Origin: Datura wrightii
Lineage: Eukaryota > Streptophyta > Magnoliopsida > Solanales > Solanaceae
DNA length: 64,000 bases
Assembly (NCBI GenBank): GCA_035772735.1
Contig: JASDFA010000001.1
Coordinates: forward strand, 60,527,001-60,591,000
Reading direction: 5' to 3'
Shown here in pieces: positions 56,111 through 64,000 of this stretch. The notes beneath the pieces were generated by a model. That model made no database searches. It was given only the letters and a program-made list of their open reading frames with translations, and had not been told where the DNA came from. Within the stretch, counting starts at the first letter, position 1. Each line of letters opens with the position of its first letter. A program made the translations under genes and the position numbers.

Positions 56111-56157
56111 AAAACAATAAAATAGAAGTCCAAGGGTGAAAGAAGAACTCCTTGGTC

Positions 56158-56951
56158 CTACTCCTCATCATCTATAGGAGCATAAGCAACTTCCCCCGTA
56201 TCAAAATCATCTCCCTCGTCTGCATCAGACTCAAAGTCGGAGTTAACACGGGCCTGCTTATCATATGTGGGGTCGTCATCATCGAAAGGCTCATCAAATC
56301 CTGGCCTAACTCTGCACAGGGCTCTAGAGTGCTTGCTCAAGGGTTAATCATGTTCAATAGCTAAAGTTGTTCCTATGTCAGTCCACTCATCTTGAGATGG
56401 AGAATTTGCATACCATACATATGACTAAGAATATTATCAATTCAAGCATTGCGCTTGCTAATAGACAGCAAAGGATTATGCTGACCTCAGGCTCCTCTTT
56501 CTTCATCACATCTAGCCTCTATGGGTCATGTCGCGGTCTATAGTTGACATCCTCTTCTTCTATTTGCTGAGCATTCAGAAATCGGGTCAAAAACCCCCCA
56601 AAACTAAACCTCTTCCCTTTTTTTCACTCTCGCTCTCCTCAAAATATTCCTCACAATCACCCCCACATTCACTAGCCTACCAGTCATCAAAGAAAAATCA
56701 AGTATACTTTCTTCCTAGTAACATGCATCACATATTTTCCTAGAACTAAACAACTACACACAATTTTAAGCCACATTCTAGCCTCTCTACTCATGTGTGA
56801 ATATGGAAAAATCATGTGATACTCGAACTGCTGATGTCGAGTCCACCTAGCCACAAATCTAGGACCATTGAGAGTATGGCGAATCTCTCTATATAGAGGC
56901 CTCAAGGAAAAGTCCCTTCATAATGCTCAAACTCCACTTCCTGACGAAGTA
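56158..56951 (-). pseudogene. Copy C accessory ORF remnant (plant transposon/Athila-type)
   Basis: Minus-strand homologue of the N accessory ORF. 56687-56905 encodes RPLYREIRHTLNGPRFVARW and EARMWLKIVCSCLVLG. 56158-56340 encodes ALCRVRPGFDEPFDDDD and an acidic end. The middle has frameshifts and stops. The 5' half is cut off by insertion of the copy D LTR at 56952. Confidence 0.8.
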
Positions 56952-58859
56952 TGAAGCGGACATTTTCAATAAAGAACCCAACAAAGAGGTTGGGGTCGAA
57001 CCCACAGGGAATATGGAAGATCTAGACTAATGCCGGTAAGTGAACTTGTTGGTTAGTTACTCCAATTTGGGGGTTTCAAGAAAATAATAATTAAACCAAT
57101 GATTGAAATTGTTATATAATAGCAAGAGTTAAGACTAACTAGGGTTTGTATTCCTCATGGATTCATAACTGCTTCGGATATACACACGTGATCAATACTT
57201 ATGCTTACTTGTAGAAATATAACTAGAGTTCATCCAAAAGACTAGTTCATCCTTATTGGATGACTATACTCAATCACCGGATCAGGTCTCATGAGCGGTT
57301 CCAAACTATCCGTTATTAATAAGTTCCAAGTTTAACTATCCTATGACCACAGCTCAAGTTAATACAATGATCATCAAGATCTAGGCTTTGTTGTAATTCT
57401 CTTTTGCTAATCTCTATACCTCTAGGCTCAAGTAAGTAAAGAATTCGGGCAAGTCCTAACATTGTACACCGTTAAGAAATGTTTAAGCATGAAGAGAATA
57501 CAATACAAGCATTTTGCATTAGTTTTGAATCACTTTTATGTATCCCTAGCTTATTCATCCACCATGGTTCCCATAACCCTAGCTATGGAGGTTTTAGCCT
57601 CTCATAGTTGTAAGGTTGTGATATGCATTCATAATTAAACATATAATTCAATACTTACAATTGTAGATGAGAGAAAAAGCTTCTTTTATTATCTCTGAAA
57701 TAACTCAAGAACAATTCACCAAGATCCAGAAAGAATCAAGAAAAGGTTGATCATAAGCCAATCAACTCAATTCTATGTTTTTACTCACTTCCTAACCTTC
57801 TCTAATTACTTCCAACGTCTCTCTCTATGTTGTCTAGATGTTGTCTCCTAAAAATAAAACATAAAAGGTATTTACACAGACATAAGAATCCTTTTCCTAA
57901 GCTAACAGGGTAAATTTCCATAACTGGTGCTGCCTGAGCCATGACAGATCCTACGACCCGTAGCAGGATTGTACGGGTCGTACCTGCTATCCGTATATCC
58001 TTGGCATGCTAAAATTTTGCTAAGTGTTGAGGCTTGGCATGACTCATACATGCTTCCTACGAGTTGTATTGTACTTCCATGTCTTGACTCTAAGAATTCT
58101 CAATTTTTCTGGATTTTCACGAGTGTGATGGTACGCCTCGTACTGTCTATCCATGTCAGGAGTCTACCTCTTATGCAATTCTTATGAATATTTCCATTAC
58201 TCAGTGTTATGGCTCATGATCTTGGGCAGAATTATATGCCCAAGTGATGCTCAAATGATCTATTTCGTCTTGTTTATCTATCGTTATTTGTACATTCTCA
58301 TGTGATTTGTAGTTAAAATGTGAATTTATACTAACCAACATGATTAGTGTTGTTTTGCAGGAAAAATGTAATTTTAGGAAGCTAAGTTGCATGTTGGTGA
58401 AAATCGGGAATGGACTCGGAAGCGAGCAGTGGAAAAGGTCAAGAAAAAGCAGCAAATAAAGGGGCTCAGCGATGGAACCGTGTCATGCTACCATCGCGGA
58501 GGCAGTCTGCCTCGGATGAGTTATTTTGTCAAATTCCAGTGAAGGTTCGCGTCGGCGCCGTGACACATTGGCCAAGCCCCACGTTACATGTCGTGGCACG
58601 TTGCCTATATTTACCTGGAACATAAAATTCCAGCGAGGGTCCGCGTTTGCACCGTGTCACGGAGGCAGTGCTCCACGATGCACTCTGTGACTTTAGCCCA
58701 TTTTCTACACTTTCAAGCTATCTCTTGCACATTCTTGCTCCAACACTTATTTGTCCTGTAATCAAAGAAAAAGTGTCTTATATCCATATAAACACACCTA
58801 AGTCCATACTACTTTCTTAGTTTTGAGCGTCGAAAGTGTCATAAACTCACAACACATCA
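56952..58859 (-). repeat. Athila-like 3' LTR of copy D, carrying a foreign LTR fragment
   Basis: Plus-strand start TGAAGCGGACATT, end AACACATCA. Matches copy E through 57146-58212 and 58693-58859. Length is 1908 bp, or about 1.43 kb without the inserted 58213-58692 fragment, the usual size of these LTRs. Polypurine region follows at 58860. The left flank is the copy C accessory ORF. The partner LTR is outside the window, so the duplication (AAGTA expected) cannot be checked. Confidence 0.75.
58213..58692 (+). repeat. Fragment of an N-family LTR inside the copy D LTR, opposite orientation
   Basis: Starts TGATCTTGGGCA, the exact sense start of the N LTR, and runs in parallel through TTATACTAACCAACATGATT, TTTTGCAGG and the CG-rich hairpin patch (CGTGTCACGGAGG near 58655), then stops matching at about 58692. 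It is in plus sense, whereas copy D is minus. Copy E lacks it at the equivalent place. A truncated insertion or gene-conversion tract are both possible. Confidence 0.8.
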
Positions 58860-58900
58860 ACACCCTCAACTTAAGACTTTTGCATGTTCTCAGGCAAAGA
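58860..58900 (-). promoter_or_regulatory. Copy D polypurine region next to the 3' LTR
   Basis: In sense AGTCTTAAGTTGAGGGTGT runs into the LTR. A weaker stem, TTTGC and GCAAA (58879-58883, 58894-58898), precedes it. Layout as in N and C, but the hairpin is less convincing. Confidence 0.55.
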
Positions 58901-60337
58901 AAAGAAAAAACTAAACACGGCGCTCAACTAGAAAATAAACCTAGGATACTACAGCTAATACCAAACAAAATTTTCACTATACATTCAACGACTTTTGACC
59001 CTTCTTCCATGAACCAATATCAGCTAATGTACTACAAGCAACCACAAAATATGATAAGCAGGGATCAAGACATGTCATCTAGCTATCAACAGGCAATCAA
59101 GTCATTGCCGAGGCTTTTCACACAGACCAATGGTAAAAGTAAACATAACCCATGTTCCCTCACAGCAAATGAAGTCCCCACTCACAGATATAGTAAAAAA
59201 TATGACATATGACTAAACAAGCGAGAGTCTCACTCCCACAAAGAAGTTTCAAATACTGTATATCGAATACCATAGGCTTGCCCTTATTTTCTCTGCTTCG
59301 GCCTGTCAAATGGTCAGATTAGGATCACTATAGGACTTGCTGCGGCTTGTAATGTAGGCTTTAGGGCTGTACATGATAAATGTGAGATATTTTTAAGTGA
59401 CTAACCCTTCCTTGGCACTACATACATTGGCTTCATCGTTCACCTATTTCACCCTCTCTTTCTTTTCATTCTTTTTCCTCCCTTTTTACCTCTTTTGTAT
59501 GCATTTGTATGAGTGTGGTGTGTTTTCAACCTTTTCAAGCATTATTTTTCTTTTGAAAAGTTTTCAACTTTTTCATCTTTTTTTTCATTTGTAACAACCC
59601 TCATTTTTCACCTTTTCTCTTTTCTTTCTCTTTTCCTCGTTCCCACCATTTATGCATCTCTACTCTAGCCATCCTCAACTTAGCCATTTTTCCTATATTG
59701 AGTTCCACAATGTCCAAGGAAGGACCAGGGTCAAAGCAGGTTCATTATAAAAAATTAGGTACGATCATCGGTTAAATAAAGAAAAATAGTCTATCAAAGG
59801 CTCAAAATTTGGATCAAGGGAATCATATGATTTTGGTAGGGTCATTTAGGCTAAAAGTTATCTTAACAAAAAAATGGCCTATGATCATATCTCAACCAAC
59901 CATCCTTAGCCTATGCAAAGACCAACCAGGCAAGTTCTAGATATTCAACACAGAACTGAACTAAGTATCAAACCTCACTCACTCATGGCACATAACTTAT
60001 ATTCACTTTACCTGTCTAGTTTACACATGGATTAACAAGACTCCTCATTTTAATACACTAAATGACATCAAAAGATCTATAGAAATCATGCATGCAGTCA
60101 CAAGCACATAGCTAATGCATCAAAAAATTTTAAACAGGGTAAATTTTTTCAAAAATCCAAAACTAGTGCACTTTCATTGGTTGAGTACTCCTAAGCTATT
60201 TTCTAATTAAACAAGAATCACAAAATAAGAAAATAAAATCCTAAAAATGTTGGTTCTACTATATAGCATGTCCGAGGGAAAAGAAACACGGCAAGAAAAA
60301 ACCTCGGACGAATCCAAAAATTCCAAAAATTAAAAAT
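58901..60337 (-). other. Copy D 3' non-coding spacer
   Basis: No coding. Holds CATAGGCTTGCCCTTATT plus following motifs (59271-59366), a pyrimidine-rich tract (59440-59640), and GGCAAGTTCTAGATA (about 59929), in the same order as N and C. Confidence 0.65.
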
Positions 60338-60384
60338 ACACCCCCTCCACTTTATGAAAATTGTGCTTCATCCCCAAAGCATAA
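60338..60384 (-). promoter_or_regulatory. Copy D hairpin and purine tract after the accessory ORF
   Basis: Stem TGCTT and AAGCA (60364-60368, 60377-60381) around CATCCCCA, extended by two A-T pairs beyond a mismatch. CCCCCTCCAC (purine-rich in sense) is adjacent. It lies 43 nt past the ORF stop. Loop GGGGA is shared with N and C. Confidence 0.6.
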
Positions 60385-60423
60385 ACTACAAAAATAGAGG
60401 GAAGGGAACATACCTGTGGCACT

Positions 60424-62568
60424 CTAGGCGCTCTTGTCATCCTGCGGAGGAGGTACCTCCGCTGCAACCGTGGTGCTAGTGGTGGCCGGCGCACTCAATG
60501 ATGTGTCAATAGGGGGAGTGGTTACCCCCTCAGTATTCTCGGCCGTCTCTACGGCCTCTATGGTGATCGGGTCTGAATGTGGTTCGCCCGAAGGGTCCTT
60601 GCCACTAGCAAGCTCGGGCTGAGCCATGGTAGAGCTGTCTGCTCCTCTAGCTCGCTCCTGCAGCTCTGACATATGTGAGTCATGAGTCTGCAGGCTCTCT
60701 ACTCATTCCCGCTTGCGTTCTCTTCTTTCTTTCTTCCTCTTCTTCCTCAAACTTTCTTCTCCAACATCCTCGGAGACTCTTTTCTTTCCTTTTTCCTTTG
60801 TCGCTGTCATTGGCTCCCAATAAGCCGCCAAGTCAATATCCTCATCTGGCTCTTCATCAAGGTCTGAAAGAGTGGGGGCTGATATAATTGCCAGTTTTCG
60901 TGATGACAACTAGGCTTCTTGGCTTCGAAGAGCCCCCAACTCCTCACGAAGACTGTCGATATTTGTCTACTCCGCCATATGCATGTTGAATCGGCTCTCA
61001 AATCTATCAAGGTGAGCATGTAAGGCCTGTGCTATTGTGTTAATCTCTGCTTTTACCTAGGGTTTCACATTCTCCATCATTTCCTGAATTTTTCTTTTGG
61101 CCATGGCCAACCTCTTGGCCAATTTCTAAAGAAAATCCTGGGGCACTAGGATGTATCCTGCTGGAGTCTGAGTCAGCAAACTAGGCAATGGTGTAGCAGA
61201 AGTGTTGGGAGCTTCCTTTGAATGACTGGCATCTGTAGTCGGTGTCTCGCTCTGCTCCTTCGAGGTGGGGGCATTCACCTATGTGCCCCCCTGCTGGCTG
61301 GGTTTGTGGAACTACTGTGGGAAGTCGGGCTCGGCTCACTGGGTTCATTTCATCCCAGGTTAAGACAATGTCCGCTATCCTCTACGCTCTAATCAAGCGC
61401 TCCTCACCCCATCGCACTGGCACTCCTGCCTCTTTGCATAATTTGAAAACAAGGCTCCGTAATGGGATGGTAGTGCTCAATCCCATAGCCCGATCTCGTA
61501 TTTCCTTTATGATGATCCTTGGGATGTTGATGGGGTATCTGGACATGAGGCATGCCACCAGAGCTGCTCTGTCTGCACTCAAAGTGTTATTATTGACTGT
61601 TGGTGCTAATCAGTGGCGTACTAATGTCCAGCAGGCTTTTGCTATGAAATTGAGTGAGTTTTTGGTAACTTGCTTTCCACCTGAGACCCACTCTACTTCC
61701 TCTTTGTCCTCAGCTATAATACCCACCAACCACTGTAGCTGCCTCTATCTCTCCTCAAATCTCAGCTGCCTAATTTCCTTTAGTGCCTCCACTCGGTACT
61801 CATATTCCGGCGTGGCATGTAGAGGTATGAACTGTGGCCCGTATGGGATCCGAGAGATAGTGCACTCAGAGATGTCGACCGCTCACCCTCTGACCATGAC
61901 ACTCTCCAATCTAGGCTGGTCTTTCACTTTCTGCCCCTTTTTTCCTTTTCCTCCATGATCGCCAAGTAGATGGCATAGAACTCACGGACTATCTCTGAAG
62001 TGTACTGGTCCGGAGTCCTGGCCATCCATTCGAGCCCATAAAAGCTGAATATCTGCTTCATCTCCTCTACTTCATTCAATGTGTTGGTGAGGATCCACGA
62101 CTCTTCTTGGATGCTCCACCTGGGTTTGTTTTTGGTAGTGAGAGCAATGTCTTGTTCATAGACTTCCTGTTCTCCTGGCACTCTCCACCAGATTGTACGA
62201 CTCTCCCTATGCGGGATTTGCTGCTGCTCAGCATTGGGAGCCTCCTCCTCTTACTCAAAACGACCATTTGTCTCTCCAGATTGGGTCTCCTCAGACCCTT
62301 CTTCTATATTTGAGTTGCTTCCTGACTCTTGATTACCTTCCTTAGCCCTCTCCTCAGACTGGGGGGCTTCAGCAGAAATGGCAGTTACTGCAACGTCTTG
62401 GGCCTTGGCCTTTGCCCTAGTGGTTCGGGTCCCATCATTTTCTGATGTATCGACCCTATATTCCTCAACTGAACTACTAGGGGAAATTCTTTCTTTCTCA
62501 GACTCAGAGGTCTCATCATGTAATGTCCTTCAAGAAGTTGCTTTGGATGCTTTACACTTGACCGTCAT
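60424..62568 (-). pseudogene. Copy D accessory ORF remnant (plant transposon/Athila-type)
   Basis: ATG at 62568 preceded by TTTTCTACAG/GTACA, a convincing 3' splice site. N-terminal part is Ser/Glu-rich (SESEKERISPSSS, GSEETQSGETNGRF). Then ILTNTLNEVEEM, FYGLEWMARTPD and IVREFYAIYLAIMEEKEKRGR at 61924-62100, equivalent to the REFYANW core of N. Then VHYLSDPIRATVH near 61830 and SRYPINIPRIIIKEIRDRA with LCKEAGVPVRWGEERLI at 61382-61580. The acidic, Ala/Thr-rich end is at 60424-60672. Frameshifts and stops are frequent. A plus-strand open stretch at 61242-61958 is only the antisense shadow. Confidence 0.75.
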
Positions 62569-62639
62569 TGTACCTGTAGAAAAGAGAGTTAGAATTCCAT
62601 ATCTAAGGAAAAAAAAAAGCAAAAAGTAAAATCCTATGT

Positions 62640-62875
62640 ATCTAACCACGGGTCAACAGTACGGGTCGTACCATGGAGGTACGACTCATATGAAGTCCCA
62701 TGAAATCCTTGTTGCACATTATGACTCCCAGGTATGACTCATACCATGAAGGTATGATCCGTACCTTGAGTCGTATGAGGATGCCCCTTCACTGACAATT
62801 TCTCTGTATTTTCCCATGACTCATGGTACGACCCGTAGGTCGATTCTATGAGTCATAGGAAGGATCGTACTGCCT
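62640..62875 (-). repeat. GTACG-type dyad patch upstream of the copy D accessory ORF
   Basis: Repeated TACGGGTCGTACC, GGTACGACCCGTA, GTACGACTCAT and ATGACTCATACC motifs in about 235 bp. They match the dyads of the copy D and E LTRs (57945-58190, 785-1250). It sits between gag and the accessory ORF, as the CG-rich hairpins do in N. Confidence 0.8.
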
Positions 62876-64000
62876 TATATGGACTTGATTCTCCATTCTC
62901 CTTCGTGTTCATGACCTCGGATCCTGTCTCTGTACCCATTTTGGTTATAGTTATCTCTGTATTGGTTCCGACCTTGGTTTCCAAAACCTTGGCGCCAATT
63001 GTCTTGTCAATACACTGGGGAATTGGCTTGGAAACCCGCTACCTGGCTGTCCAGGAAATTTGTCTCCTCCTCAGAATCAGAGTGATTTGCCCCCGTCTCC
63101 AGTCCGTGTGTCCTCACTACATTTACCTTTTCGGCTCCAGCTCCCATAATGTGCTTTATAAGCAAATCCAATGATGTGCATATATGAGCCAACTCCTGGT
63201 CCCATTCTTCGTCCTTACTACATTGGTCTTCAGTCAAACCAACAACATATGTATCGGTCGCTACATCTGCCTCCCGGGTATGCCATGCCCTGTTGGTTTT
63301 AGTCACCCTATCAAGGATAGTAGTTGCTTGCTCCCAGGTGTGACTCATCAATGCTCCTCCTGCCACTGTGTCTGCTACAACTTTTGTGTTATTGTGTAAA
63401 GACCTGTAAAAAATTTCCAACAAACTGTCATCTGGAATTTTATGGTTTGGGCATTTTGTCAACTTCTTCTTGAACCTCAGCCAGGTTTCATGAAGTGCCT
63501 TAGTTTTGAGCTGTCAAAAATTATAAATCTCATCCTTAAGCTGCAACATTTTTGAGAGGGGGAAAATCTCTCTAAGAAGGCTTGCTTGAGTTCCCTCTAG
63601 TTGGTTATAGAGTCGTTGGGCAACTCCGATAACCATAAAGTGGCTTCCCCTGACAGAGAGAAGGGGAAAAGTCTGAGTCTGATGGCATCTTGGCTAACTC
63701 TAGGAAACCTGTATGCCTTGCATATCCCAACGAAGTTCATTAGGTGCAGGTTGGCGTCACACGCTGCGTGACCACTGAACACCCCTTTCATGCTTAACAG
63801 TTGAATCATGGTGCTCGTGATGTCAAATTTGGCCCCAGCGGCAGTGGTGGTGGTACGATTGCTCTAGTTGACCCAACTTCATCAATGTCTAGGTCCTCAT
63901 CATCGAAGAACTTAGGGGCCAATCTATGACCTTTGTTGCCCCGCCTATGTCGTCCGGCATTAACAACCTCTTCTCTGGCATCTTTCGTATCCTGAAGTGC
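62876..64000 (-). pseudogene. Copy D gag (runs off the window)
   Basis: Sense motifs are APKFFDDEDLDIDE near 63910; MIQLLSMKGVFSGHAACDAN near 63780; IRLRLFPFSLSGEATLWLSE and PNDSITNW near 63650; the CPNHKIPDDSLLEIFYRSL and TVAGGALMSHTWEQATTILD segments at 63350-63450; and a Gln/Asn/Arg-rich nucleocapsid-like end (NWRQGFGNQGRNQYRDNYN) near 62950. A stop lies near 63008, and frameshifts near 63510 and 63810. No protease follows: the dyad patch and the accessory ORF come directly after it. This copy therefore also lacks all of pol. Confidence 0.85.

Noticed and set aside
61242..61958. 238-codon plus-strand ORF
   Set aside because: It is antisense to the decayed accessory ORF of copy D, whose recognisable motifs are on the minus strand.

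Overview
This window is a block of nested plant transposable elements. I find no host protein gene, tRNA or rRNA. The organism is a flowering plant, most likely a large-genome eudicot. The style of the Tekay-type chromoviruses, Athila-type elements, L1 LINE and CACTA elements resembles Solanaceae repeats that I remember, but that family-level call is an inference. The sequence is AT-rich except for CG-rich palindromic patches inside LTRs, which fits pericentromeric or intergenic heterochromatin.

Layout, left to right. (1) 1-1408: an Athila-like LTR in minus orientation (copy E), inserted into a broken CACTA transposon (1409-~3460). (2) 3570-4352 plus 20032-21828: protease and gag remnants of a minus-strand Athila-like element (copy A). 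It is split by a complete 15.7-kb CACTA element (4356-20028, TSD ATA, ends CACTACTAAAAA). That CACTA carries a decayed TNP2/DUF4218/DUF4216 transposase and a TNPA-like second gene. It is itself interrupted by a 5'-truncated Tekay chromovirus (T1, 5656-11565) and a solo LTR (S1, 14862-17328, TSD CTGAG). (3) 21836-26626: the LTR of copy A, interrupted by a 3.4-kb LTR-like insertion (S2, TSD CCTAC). (4) 26627-33734: an LTR-like block (S3) and a decayed L1 LINE, the latter interrupted by a minus-strand solo LTR (S4, 29316-31373). (5) 33735-54479: an Athila-like LTR (copy C) split by a 19.3-kb Tekay chromovirus (T2, 34688-53951, TSD TTATA). The reverse transcriptase of T2 is split by a 9.9-kb Athila-like element (N, 39396-49297, minus strand, TSD TATGC). 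(6) 54480-64000: the 3' interior of copy C, broken by copy D, whose LTR is at 56952-58859 and whose interior runs off the window.

N is the youngest and most interesting element. Its two 1429-bp LTRs differ at only about 20 positions. It has a tRNA-Asp primer-binding site, gag and protease, and a 402-codon accessory ORF of the plant transposon/Athila type, but no reverse transcriptase, RNase H or integrase. It therefore looks recently mobile and dependent on another element. Comparing N with C and D shows recurring non-coding architecture. A hairpin lies 40-50 nt beyond the ORF stop with a purine-rich tract beside it. The same hairpin-plus-purine layout recurs beside the 3' LTR. The same CAG/GTACAATG junction sits at the accessory-ORF start in N and D. 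Family-specific CG-rich dyads occur both in the LTR and again upstream of the accessory ORF. These features are the main candidates for an undescribed regulatory system.

All coordinates of element ends come from reading the terminal dinucleotides, TSDs and paired LTRs by eye. Divergence figures are counts by eye, not alignments.
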